Source of the DNA: Fimbriimonadales bacterium
GTDB taxonomy: Bacteria > Armatimonadota > Fimbriimonadia > Fimbriimonadales > GBS-DC
Direction of reading: 5' to 3'
NCBI GenBank assembly: GCA_025998675.1
Contig: AP024673.1
Span: 647,221-711,220 of the forward strand
DNA: 64,000 nt
Shown here: positions 49,898 to 58,151 of the stretch, piece by piece
Layout: the number at the start of each line of letters is the position of its first letter
How positions within the stretch are numbered: position 1 is the first letter of the stretch
Notes under the pieces: generated by a model
The model's database searches: none
The model's input: the letters and a program-made list of their open reading frames with translations, nothing else
Told to the model about the DNA's origin: nothing
Translations under genes and position numbers: made by a program

Positions 49898-51062
49898 GCG
49901 GTTGGGACTGGTGTTGCTGATTGGCGTCGTGGCGGCGCTGTTGCTTTACTCGCTCCGCCTGGCGCAGGAGGCGCGCGACCCGCGCTTTGCTCCCCTGCCC
50001 CTGAGCTATAGCCAGCATCGCTACGGCGTCAAGGGCTTTGCCCGCCTGCTGGAGCGCAACGGATACACGGTGCGCTCGCTCAAGCGCGCCTATCGCGAGC
50101 TGCCCGAAGACGCCGACCTGCTGGTTATCTTTCCCCCGCCCTTCCGACTGGACGCCATCGGCGCGGACGGCGACTGGACCGAAGAGGACGCGGAGGCTCT
50201 GGACGCCTGGCTCAAGGAGGGCGGTCGTCTGCTGCTCTTCAGCGGCGATTCCCGCTTGCCTGAGTCGCTCGCGGAAGATTCTCGTATGCGCCTGCCCATC
50301 GCGCAGTTCCCCGTCAACCGATTTGTGGACGCGCAGCCGAGCCTGCCTGCGCCGTGGCTGGAGGGCATCCAGCGCGTGCGATTGGCAGATCAGCGCGTCA
50401 ACCTCTCACCGCGTAAAGAGCGCTGGGTTCCCCTGCTCCATACGGGCGGCGCGGTGGAGGCGGCGCTCTGGTATTACGAAGCGGGCGTGGTGTTCGAATG
50501 CACCGACTGGCAGTGGCTGAGCAACGAGCAGTTGCGCGAGGCGGACAATGGCGCGTTTATTCTGGCGGTTGTGCGCAAACTATTGCCCGACGGCGGCGTG
50601 ATTTATTTTGACGATGCGGGTCAGGGCGACCTTGAGCGCGCCCCGCGTGAAGCGCGCGGGTTCTGGGGCGTCGCGCCGATGGGCGTGCGAATCGCCTTCG
50701 CGCACCTGATGCTGATTACGCTCGTTGCGCTCTACTCGCTAGGTAAGCGGTTCGGACTACCCCGCCCCGCCCCGCCCCGCGCCCCTGCGCTGGGTGAATA
50801 TGTCGACGCGCTGGCGGACATCTACGCGCGTGCGCAAGCCGTTCACCCCGCTTTTGAGATCGTGCTGGACTCCATCCGCCGACGCCTCTGCCGCCGACTG
50901 GGACTGCCCGCGGGCGCGACGCTGCTACAGCTCATCCAGGCGCTGCCCCCCGAATCGCCCCTGCGCAGCGCGCTCAGCGACGCCCTGCAGGCGCTTCAGA
51001 ACCCCCAACTCACCGCCGATGAGGCGCGCCGCATCCTGCAGCGAATCGAAGCGGCAAATTAG
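49881..51062 (+). CDS. DUF4350 domain membrane protein
   Basis: The protein has 393 residues. An N-terminal helix (LGLVLLIGVVAALLLYSLRL) is followed by the DUF4350 region (YGVKGFARLLERNGYTVRSLKRAYRELPEDADLLVIFPP, EALDAWLKEGGRLLLFSGD). A second membrane helix lies near 270-288 (VRIAFAHLMLITLVALYSLG), with a helical C-terminus. DUF4350 genes normally stand beside DUF4129, a MoxR ATPase and DUF58. Here only DUF4129 is present. Confidence 0.8.
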   Translation: MRFLRERLGLVLLIGVVAALLLYSLRLAQEARDPRFAPLPLSYSQHRYGVKGFARLLERNGYTVRSLKRAYRELPEDADLLVIFPPPFRLDAIGADGDWTEEDAEALDAWLKEGGRLLLFSGDSRLPESLAEDSRMRLPIAQFPVNRFVDAQPSLPAPWLEGIQRVRLADQRVNLSPRKERWVPLLHTGGAVEAALWYYEAGVVFECTDWQWLSNEQLREADNGAFILAVVRKLLPDGGVIYFDDAGQGDLERAPREARGFWGVAPMGVRIAFAHLMLITLVALYSLGKRFGLPRPAPPRAPALGEYVDALADIYARAQAVHPAFEIVLDSIRRRLCRRLGLPAGATLLQLIQALPPESPLRSALSDALQALQNPQLTADEARRILQRIEAAN

Positions 51063-51074
51063 GACTTAAGTCCT
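51061..51074. repeat. Perfect 14-bp palindrome AGGACTTAAGTCCT
   Basis: It lies on the stop codon of the DUF4350 gene, about 25 bases before the next promoter. It could be a regulator site. Confidence 0.45.
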
Positions 51075-51112
51075 ATGCCCGCGCGTGCGCCCGTGCGTCA
51101 TAATTGACTGGA

Positions 51113-51916
51113 ATGGACGCTGTAGTGATTGCAGGTGGGCGTGCGCATGCGCCCCTCTCCGAGATTGCAGGGCACTCGGTCAAGGGGCTGTTCTCATTTC
51201 AGGGCGCAACGCTTATCATGCGCGTGATCCATGCCCTCCAGCAGAGCGGAACCGAGCGGATTGCTGTGGTAGGGTCGGAGCTGCTGCTGCATGCGCTCCC
51301 TGCGCTGGATACAGAAATCGTTTTCGCCGTTGAGGGGAGCGACCCGATTGACAACCTGCTGCGCGGGGTGGAGCGGCTGGGGCTGCCGTCAGACGCGCAG
51401 TTCCTGCACTGCGCGGTGGACCTGCCGATGCTCACGGGGCGTGCGCTCTGTGATTTGATGCGTGCTGCGCCGCCCGACGCCGATGTGGTGGTGGGTTGGA
51501 CCCCAGAGCCTGCGTTTGTGCAGATGTTTCCGGGCGCGCCCTACACGGCGCTCCAGTTCGCGGAGGGGCGATTCCTGAGCGCGTCGGCAAGCGTGCTGCG
51601 GGTAGGCTTTCTGGAGTCGCAGACCCCGCTGCTGCATCGGCTGGCGGCGGCGCGTAAATCCGCAAGCAGGGTCGCTCTCATCCTCCTACGCGCCTTTCAC
51701 TATCACCTGATGTCGACGGGCGCGCCCCTTGCCGCGCGGTTCCTCACGGGACGTCTCGCGCTCAGCAGTCTGCCCCCGATTGCGCAGCGGTTGCTGAACG
51801 CGCGCCTGCACCTCTACCTGAACGCTGCGCCCGAACTGGCATATGATGTGGACACCGAAGAGGATTACCGCTATGCGCAGGCGTGGCTGCGCGCCCACAG
51901 CAGGTATACTCTCTGA
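51113..51916 (+). CDS. Nucleotidyltransferase, MobA-like NTP transferase family
   Basis: The protein has 267 residues. The ATG at 51113 (MDAVVIAGG) lies 8 bases after CATAAT. The N-terminal VVIAGGRAHAPLSEIAG with KGLFSFQGATLIMRVI is the sugar-nucleotide/MobA-type motif, and FLHCAVDLPML carries the metal-binding Asp. The C-terminal part (YDVDTEEDYRYAQAWL) is also typical. It transfers a nucleotide to a sugar phosphate, alcohol or molybdopterin. The substrate is not predictable from context. Confidence 0.8.
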   Translation: MDAVVIAGGRAHAPLSEIAGHSVKGLFSFQGATLIMRVIHALQQSGTERIAVVGSELLLHALPALDTEIVFAVEGSDPIDNLLRGVERLGLPSDAQFLHCAVDLPMLTGRALCDLMRAAPPDADVVVGWTPEPAFVQMFPGAPYTALQFAEGRFLSASASVLRVGFLESQTPLLHRLAAARKSASRVALILLRAFHYHLMSTGAPLAARFLTGRLALSSLPPIAQRLLNARLHLYLNAAPELAYDVDTEEDYRYAQAWLRAHSRYTL

Positions 51917-51922
51917 CACAGC

Positions 51923-53842
51923 ATGCTGGGGAGGATCTGGCGGCTACTGATTGGACCGGTGCTTTCCACGCGGCGGGCGCGCCATGAGCGTCTGCCGGTG
52001 CTGCTGGCGCTGCCCGTCTTCGCCTCCGACGCGCTCTCCTCCTCCGCCTACGCCACCGAAGAGATGATGCTCGTTCTCTGGTCCGCGGGCGAGGACGCGC
52101 TACGGCTGGCGTTTCCCATCTCGCTGGCGGTGGTTGCCCTGCTGTTTATTGTGGTGTTCTCGTACCGCCAGACGGTGTACGCCTATCCGCAGGGGGGGGG
52201 CGCGTTTATCGTCTCGCGCGAGAATCTGGGCGAGTTCTGGGGCGTGCTGGCGGCGTCCGCGCTGCTGGTGGGCTATGTGCTAACAGTGGCGGTGAGTATC
52301 GCGGCGGGCGTGAACGCGATTATCTCGGCGTTCCCTGCGATGCTCCCTTACCGCGTGTCGCTCTGTATCGCCTTTATCGCGTTGATGACGCTGATTAACC
52401 TGCGGGGCGCGCGCGAGTCGGGGCTGGTGTTCGCGCCGCCGACCTATGGGTTCGTGTTGACCTTCGCCATTCTGATACTGGTCGGGCTGGCGCGCGGGTT
52501 TGCAGGCGATATTGAACCTGTTCCCTACCCTCCCTACGGCGAGGGCGCGCAGGCGCTCAGCCTACTGGTGATTCTGACCGCGTTTGCGCGCGGCTGCTCC
52601 GCGCTGACAGGCGTGGAGGCGATTTCGGACGGCGTGCCCGCGTTCAAATCGCCCGAATCGCGCAACGCTGCGCTGACCCTGTTGCTGATGGCAATCATTC
52701 TGGCGGGGCTGGTGCTGGGAATCACTTACACCGCCGCTTCGCTGCACATCCTCCCGCTCAAAAACGAAGACGGCGAGATTGTCGAGACGCTCACTTCACG
52801 GCTGGCGCGCACGGTGCTGGAGGACACGCCGTTTGTGTGGTTCTACTATGTGGTGCAGATTGCAACCACGCTCATTCTGATACTGGCGGCGAACACGGCG
52901 TATGTGGACTTTCCCCGCCTGTCGTCGGTGCTGGCGAACGCACGGTTTGCGCCGCGCCAGCTGGCGAATCTGGGCGACCGCCTCGTGTTCAACAACGGCA
53001 TCATCCTGCTGGGGCTGCTCTCTGCCCTGCTGATTATCTACTTCCGCGGCGACACGCACGCGCTCATCCCGCTCTATGCGGTGGGCGTGTTCATCGGCTT
53101 CACCCTGTCGCAGGCAGGGATGGCGCGCCGTTTCGCACGGGTGAAACCCCCGCGCTGGCGGGTCGGGATGGCAATCAGCAGCTTTGGCGCGTTCACCACG
53201 GGGCTGGTATTGATGACCCAGCTGGTCGCCAACTTCCGCTACGGCGCGTGGATTACGCTGGTCTCTATCGGCGTGCTGATGTTCCTGCTGTTCAAAGTGC
53301 ATGAGCATTACATGACCATCAAAGGGCAGCTCAAGCCGAAGCCCACCGAGCCGCGCGCCATGCGCCACAAGGTAATCGTGCTGGTGCCCAGCGTGCATCA
53401 GGGCGTGCTGCAGGCGCTGGACTACGCGCGCACTCTGAGCCATCCAGACGAAATCGAGGCGGTGCATATCAACCTCGACCCGCGCCCGCCCGCCGTCTAT
53501 CGCCGCGTGCTGAAACGCACCAAAGATGAGGAGACCGAACTGCGCCTCGTGACCCCCGCCGCCGAAAAGATGCAGCAGGAATGGCATCAGTTTGTGCCCG
53601 ACATCCCGCTCACGATACTGGACTCTGAACACCGCTCGCTCGTGGAACCGATTGAAGACTACATCGACGAGCTGATGGCGCGCGAGTCGCTGGATCAGGT
53701 GACGGTGATTATCCCCGAATTCTATCCCCGCAAGTGGTGGCACCACCTGCTGCACAATCAGTCGGCGTGGATTTTGCGCCTCGCGCTGATGAAGAAGCCA
53801 AATGTGGTGGTCTCCACCGTGCGCTATTTCCTGGAGCGATAG
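51923..53842 (+). CDS. kimA: KimA-like potassium importer (APC superfamily)
   Basis: The protein has 639 residues and about 12 membrane helices. LPVFASDALSSSAYATEEMMLVL and YPQGGGAFIVSRENLG are the conserved entry motifs of KimA/YdaO-type transporters. The ~150-residue C-terminal cytosolic domain (HKVIVLVPSVHQGVLQALDYARTL...) resembles the KUP/KimA regulatory part. In Bacillus, KimA imports potassium and is inhibited by c-di-AMP. No c-di-AMP riboswitch fits, since only 6 bases separate it from the gene upstream. The start follows TATACT by 12 bases. Confidence 0.78.
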   Translation: MLGRIWRLLIGPVLSTRRARHERLPVLLALPVFASDALSSSAYATEEMMLVLWSAGEDALRLAFPISLAVVALLFIVVFSYRQTVYAYPQGGGAFIVSRENLGEFWGVLAASALLVGYVLTVAVSIAAGVNAIISAFPAMLPYRVSLCIAFIALMTLINLRGARESGLVFAPPTYGFVLTFAILILVGLARGFAGDIEPVPYPPYGEGAQALSLLVILTAFARGCSALTGVEAISDGVPAFKSPESRNAALTLLLMAIILAGLVLGITYTAASLHILPLKNEDGEIVETLTSRLARTVLEDTPFVWFYYVVQIATTLILILAANTAYVDFPRLSSVLANARFAPRQLANLGDRLVFNNGIILLGLLSALLIIYFRGDTHALIPLYAVGVFIGFTLSQAGMARRFARVKPPRWRVGMAISSFGAFTTGLVLMTQLVANFRYGAWITLVSIGVLMFLLFKVHEHYMTIKGQLKPKPTEPRAMRHKVIVLVPSVHQGVLQALDYARTLSHPDEIEAVHINLDPRPPAVYRRVLKRTKDEETELRLVTPAAEKMQQEWHQFVPDIPLTILDSEHRSLVEPIEDYIDELMARESLDQVTVIIPEFYPRKWWHHLLHNQSAWILRLALMKKPNVVVSTVRYFLER

Positions 53843-53844
53843 CA

Positions 53845-54264
53845 ATGCGAACGATTCTGATGGCGTATCGCGGCAGCGAGCATGATAAGCGGATACTCCG
53901 ATGGCTGTGCCGCTTCGCGAAGCACACGCGGAGCAACCTGCGGCTGGTCTATGTGCTGACCGTCGGCTACACGCATGAGGTGGACGACCCCGAACCCCCT
54001 GGCGCAAAGGAGGCGGAGCAGATGCTGCTGGAGGCGGAACACCTCGCACAGGAGGAGGGCGTCGTTGTCGCCGCCGATCTGGTGCAGGCGCGCGAGGTCG
54101 GTCCAGGGCTGGTCAGCGAGGCGGAGGAGGTAGAGGCGAACCTGCTGGTGCTGACCGACCACCGCAAACTGCTGCCGATGGAGAACCCGCTGGGTGTGGG
54201 CGTGGTCGCCTATGTGATGAAGCACGCCCCCTGCCCCGTGTGGCTTTGCTACGAGCCGCTTTAG
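53845..54264 (+). CDS. Universal stress protein (UspA family)
   Basis: The protein has 139 residues, starting 2 bases after the transporter stop. The N-terminus MRTILMAYRGSEHDKRILRWLCRFA has the Usp fold start, though the usual D is A/Y-shifted. The C-terminus MENPLGVGVVAYVMKHAPCPVWL matches the nucleotide-binding region (G-x2-G-x9-G-S/T) only loosely. Pairing with a potassium transporter is common, and it may help regulate the transporter. Confidence 0.75.
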   Translation: MRTILMAYRGSEHDKRILRWLCRFAKHTRSNLRLVYVLTVGYTHEVDDPEPPGAKEAEQMLLEAEHLAQEEGVVVAADLVQAREVGPGLVSEAEEVEANLLVLTDHRKLLPMENPLGVGVVAYVMKHAPCPVWLCYEPL

Positions 54265-54350
54265 ACGCCCCCGCACGCAATTTCACGGTAAAGTTTTTGC
54301 CCCGCCCTGCCCAAAATACTCTCGGCTCGAAACCTGCCGAGGGGGTCGTT

Positions 54351-55532
54351 ATGGAACAAAACTTCGACTGGCGTAAACTGGTTGGGCTGGAGGCAGCGGA
54401 CGACGAGGAGCAACCGACCAACAACGCAACCGATGTCACCCTGCAAATCGCAGGCGATGAACAATCTGTAGAGGACATCAGCATCGACGACCTGCTGCGC
54501 CAGTGCGTGGAGCGCGGCGGTTCGGACCTGCATCTGACCGCGGGGCTGCCGCCGACCATTCGGCTCAGTGGACATCTCACCCCCCTGCCCTACAAGCCGC
54601 TCACGCCCCACGACACGCGGCGTCTGGTCTACGAAGCGCTGAACGACCAGCAGCTGGAGCAGTTCGAGCGCCACCACGAGCTGGACTTCGCCTACACGGT
54701 CAAAGACACGGCGCGATTCCGCTTCAATGTCTACATGCAGCGGGGTTCTGTCGCCGCCGCCATGCGCGTCATCCCCTCGCGCATCCCCTCCATCGAGTCG
54801 CTGCGCCTGCCATCGGTCATCTACGAGGTGGTCAAAAAGCACAGCGGGCTGGTGCTGGTGACGGGACCCACAGGGTCAGGCAAGTCCACCTCGCTGGCGT
54901 GCATGATTGACCTCATCAATCAGACGCGCCCGTGCCATATTATGACCATCGAAGACCCCATCGAGTATGTCCATACGCACAAGCGCGCGATGGTGAACCA
55001 GCGCGAGGTACACGCCGACACCGAGAGCTTCCACAACGCCCTGCGCGCCGTGCTACGTGAGGACCCCGATGTGATACTGGTCGGCGAGATGCGCGATCTG
55101 GAGACGATTCAAGCCGCGCTCACCCTCGCCGAGACGGGACACCTCGTGTTTGCCACGCTTCATACGCGCAACGCCCCGCAGACCATCGACCGTATCATCG
55201 ATGTCTTCCCGCCGCACCAGCAGGAGCAGATTCGCGTGCTGCTGGCAAGCACCATCGAAGCCATTTTCGCGCAGCAGCTCATCCCGATGATTGGCGGGGG
55301 GCGCGTCGCCGCCATCGAAGTGCTGATTGCCAACGCCGCTATCCGCAACCTCATCCGCGAGGGCAAAACGCACCAGATTTACTCCATCATGGAAACCCAG
55401 TCAGGACAGGGCATGATTACGATGGATCGCGCGTTAGCCGACCTGCACCGCAACGGCTACATCACCTATGAAGAGGCGGTCAACCGCGCGATGGACAGAG
55501 AGAACTTCACGCAACTGCTGAAGACCGCGTAA
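54351..55532 (+). CDS. pilT: Type IV pilus retraction ATPase PilT
   Basis: The protein has 393 residues. After an acidic N-terminal extension (1-45), the PilT core has Walker A GPTGSGKST (172-180) and an Asp box LTIEDPIEYV-like segment. Walker B is DVILVGEMRDLETI and the His box HLVFATLHTRNA. The AIRNLIREGKTHQ motif is specific to PilT. It depolymerises pili for twitching and DNA uptake. The start at 54351 follows an ~86-base gap with no clear promoter. pilC follows 12 bases downstream. Confidence 0.93.
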   Translation: MEQNFDWRKLVGLEAADDEEQPTNNATDVTLQIAGDEQSVEDISIDDLLRQCVERGGSDLHLTAGLPPTIRLSGHLTPLPYKPLTPHDTRRLVYEALNDQQLEQFERHHELDFAYTVKDTARFRFNVYMQRGSVAAAMRVIPSRIPSIESLRLPSVIYEVVKKHSGLVLVTGPTGSGKSTSLACMIDLINQTRPCHIMTIEDPIEYVHTHKRAMVNQREVHADTESFHNALRAVLREDPDVILVGEMRDLETIQAALTLAETGHLVFATLHTRNAPQTIDRIIDVFPPHQQEQIRVLLASTIEAIFAQQLIPMIGGGRVAAIEVLIANAAIRNLIREGKTHQIYSIMETQSGQGMITMDRALADLHRNGYITYEEAVNRAMDRENFTQLLKTA

Positions 55533-55544
55533 GGAGGATTGGGT

Positions 55545-56756
55545 ATGCCACTCTACGGATACGAAGCCGTCGACAACAAGGGACGCACGCTCAAAGGCGC
55601 GATTGAAGCGGACAACGAGCAACTGGTGCTTGCCAAGCTCCACGAACAGGGGCTCCATGTGGTGCGTGTGGCGCCCCAACGCGCCAAAACCCAACTGTTC
55701 AGCGGCGTCGGCAAGTCCAAAAAGCCCAAACTGCAGGCGCTGGTTCTCTTCACCCGCCAGTTCGCGACCATGATCGACGCGGGCATCCCCATCCTGCGCT
55801 GTCTGGACATCCTGCACACCCAGACCAAAGACCAGGCGCTCAAGACCGCCATCGACGCCATCCGCAAGGATGTCAAATCGGGGATGGCGCTCAACGAGGC
55901 GATGGAAAAGCACCCGTTCGTTTTCTCCGACCTGTTCGTGAACATGATACGCGCGGCGGAGGTGGCGGGTATTCTCGATCAGATTTTGGACCGACTGGCG
56001 ACCTTCCTCGAAAAAGACCTCGAGGTGCGTCAGAAAATCAAGTCGGCGATGATGTACCCCGTGATGGTGCTGGCGTTCTCGTTTCTGGTGCTGATTGCTA
56101 TCTTCACCTTCGTGCTGCCGAAGTTCAAGGAGATATTCGCCAGCATGAATGTGGAGATGCCCACGATGACGAAGTTCCTGTTCAGCGCAAGCGACTTCAT
56201 GGTGGGCTACTGGTGGGCGATTGCGGGGTTGCTGGCAGGCGTCGTGTTCGCCGTCAAGGCGTATATTCGCAAGCCGCGCGGGCGCTACCAGTACGACTAC
56301 CTCAAACTCAAGTTCCCAATCTTCGGCGATCTGGTGATGAAGCTGGCGGTAGCGCGGTTCGCCCGCACCTTCGGCGTGCTGGTCGCCAGCGGCGTGCCGC
56401 TGATGCGCACGCTGGAAATCGTGGGGCAGACTTCGGGCAATCAGGTGCTGGCGACCGCCATCGAAGGCACGCGCCAGAGCATCCGCGAGGGGCAGCCACT
56501 CAGCGCGCCCTTCGCCGCCACAGGACTGTTCCCCTCGATGGTCATTCACATGCTCGACATCGGCGAGGAGTCGGGACGCCTCTCCGAGATGATGGTCAAA
56601 ATCGCCGATTTCTACGAGCAGGAGGTGGACGCGACCATCAAGGGACTGACCTCGATGATCGAGCCGATGCTGATTGTGTTTCTGGGGGGCATCGTGGGCT
56701 TCATCGCGATCTCAATCATGATGCCAATGTTCAAACTGATTAATGCGATACAGTAG
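55545..56756 (+). CDS. pilC: Type IV pilus inner-membrane platform protein PilC (type II secretion GspF family)
   Basis: The protein has 403 residues with the expected duplicated GspF domains. The first has FTRQFATMIDAGIPILRCLDIL and the second FARTFGVLVASGVPLMRTLEIV. Three membrane segments lie at about 170-190, 220-240 and 370-395. It anchors the PilT/PilB motors. AAGGAGG precedes the ATG. The N-terminal YGYEAVDNKGRTLKGAIEA is the usual short domain before GspF repeats. Confidence 0.95.
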   Translation: MPLYGYEAVDNKGRTLKGAIEADNEQLVLAKLHEQGLHVVRVAPQRAKTQLFSGVGKSKKPKLQALVLFTRQFATMIDAGIPILRCLDILHTQTKDQALKTAIDAIRKDVKSGMALNEAMEKHPFVFSDLFVNMIRAAEVAGILDQILDRLATFLEKDLEVRQKIKSAMMYPVMVLAFSFLVLIAIFTFVLPKFKEIFASMNVEMPTMTKFLFSASDFMVGYWWAIAGLLAGVVFAVKAYIRKPRGRYQYDYLKLKFPIFGDLVMKLAVARFARTFGVLVASGVPLMRTLEIVGQTSGNQVLATAIEGTRQSIREGQPLSAPFAATGLFPSMVIHMLDIGEESGRLSEMMVKIADFYEQEVDATIKGLTSMIEPMLIVFLGGIVGFIAISIMMPMFKLINAIQ

Positions 56757-56763
56757 TCCATCG

Positions 56764-56783
56764 GGGCGAGCGTCCGCTCGCCC
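56764..56783. repeat. GGGCGAGCG-TC-CGCTCGCCC palindrome after pilC
   Basis: A 9-bp inverted repeat with a 2-base centre. There is no U-run. It may be a repetitive palindromic element rather than a terminator. Confidence 0.55.
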
Positions 56784-56834
56784 TACCCGTGCGGTCGGGA
56801 TGACTGCGCGACACAGGCTCAGGAGGAGCGCGCT

Positions 56835-58133
56835 ATGCTAAAACGGGATACGGAGGAACTGGTGCTGGAATATTGTCAGACGCGCGATCTGGAACTGCGC
56901 GACGCTATTACTATCCAACTGTCGGGGCTGGTGGAGAGTATCGCGCGCAAGTTCGTCGGCTCAGGCGAGCCCATCGAAGACCTCATTCAGGAGGGCTATC
57001 TGGGACTGCTGAACGCGCTGGATCTGTTCAAGCCTGAAAAAGGCGTCAAGTTCACCACCTACGCCACGCACCTGATTGTCGGGCAAATCAAGCACTACCT
57101 GCGCGACAAAGGCAAAATCATCAAGGAGCCCGCGTGGCTGCAGGAGCTGAACAGCAAAATCAATCGCGTGGTCAACGAGCTGAGCGCACGCTATGGGCGC
57201 CCTCCCAGCACCCAGGAGGTCGCCGAGTTCCTGGGCATGACCACAAAAGCCGTTGAGGATGTGCTGATGACGCGCGAGGTGTTCAAAGTCAGCTCACTGG
57301 ACGCTATCTACGAAGACGAGGAGGAGGAATGGAACGGCTACGACCTCGATAAGCTCAACTGCGAGCCGTGCCAGACCTTCAACCTGCCAATTGAGGAGCG
57401 CGTCGTTGTGGAGACCGCCATGCAACAGCTGAAACAGATTGAGCAACAGGTGCTGCACCTCTTTTTCGAGGAGGGCTACAATCAGACCGAGATTGCGCAC
57501 CAGCTCAAAATCTCGTGCAATTATGTGTCGCATATCCTGCGCAACGCGACTCAAAAGCTACGGCGCATCGTGAGCGAGGCGGAGTGGATTGACGAGCAGC
57601 GATTTCGGGCGCGTGCGCTGGCGCGGGGCGATTTCGAGGCGCGCATTCTGGACCCGCAGACGGGGCTGTTCTCAGCGGACTACCTTGGCGTGCGCCTGCG
57701 CGAGGAGGTGCAGCGCGCCGCCCGTTATAATCAGAGCGTCGGATTCGCCGTCTTCGAGTTCGTCGCCGAGAAGCGCGCGCTCGATGCGCTGGGCGAGTTC
57801 GCGATTGGCGAGTTGCTGCTGCAAGCGTCGGCGGTCGTGCGCGACGCGGTGCGCAAAGCAGACATCGTGGGGCGCTACGGACACACCACGCTGGGCTTGC
57901 TGCTGCCCTACGCGGGCGAACACGCGCCCAGCATCGCCGCGCGCGTGGCGGACGCGCTCACCGAGTGGCTTCAGACCGCCTTCAGCCCCTCGATGCGCGA
58001 ACGATTCCACATCCACTGCGGCTGGGCGTTCTACCCGCGCGATTGCGACGACCACGAGCAGCTGATGCGCCAGGCGGAGCAGCGACTGCTGGAACACCGC
58101 GCCCGCGCTCGCCTGCACACCGACGCGGCGTGA
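56835..58133 (+). CDS. Sigma-70 family factor fused to a degenerate GGDEF domain
   Basis: The protein has 432 residues. Residues 1-250 form a sigma-B/F/FliA-type sigma factor. Region 2 is GEPIEDLIQEGYLGLLNALDLF ... KFTTYATHLIVGQIKHYLRD, region 3 is ARYGRPPSTQEVAEFLGM, and region 4 has the HTH GYNQTEIAHQLKISCNYVSHIL. Residues 270-425 form a GGDEF fold starting DPQTGLFSADYLGVRLREEV. The signature position reads GHTTL (349-353), so cyclase activity is unlikely. The inhibitory-site motif RKAD (340-343) is kept exactly 5 residues upstream. The domain may therefore bind c-di-GMP and gate the sigma factor (inference). AGGAGG precedes the start, and pilT/pilC lie just upstream. Confidence 0.85.
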   Translation: MLKRDTEELVLEYCQTRDLELRDAITIQLSGLVESIARKFVGSGEPIEDLIQEGYLGLLNALDLFKPEKGVKFTTYATHLIVGQIKHYLRDKGKIIKEPAWLQELNSKINRVVNELSARYGRPPSTQEVAEFLGMTTKAVEDVLMTREVFKVSSLDAIYEDEEEEWNGYDLDKLNCEPCQTFNLPIEERVVVETAMQQLKQIEQQVLHLFFEEGYNQTEIAHQLKISCNYVSHILRNATQKLRRIVSEAEWIDEQRFRARALARGDFEARILDPQTGLFSADYLGVRLREEVQRAARYNQSVGFAVFEFVAEKRALDALGEFAIGELLLQASAVVRDAVRKADIVGRYGHTTLGLLLPYAGEHAPSIAARVADALTEWLQTAFSPSMRERFHIHCGWAFYPRDCDDHEQLMRQAEQRLLEHRARARLHTDAA

Positions 58134-58151
58134 AACTTTTCGCATACGGGG

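Noticed and set aside
51917-51922. c-di-AMP (ydaO) riboswitch before the KimA-like gene
   Set aside because: Only 6 bases separate it from the upstream gene, and no leader exists.
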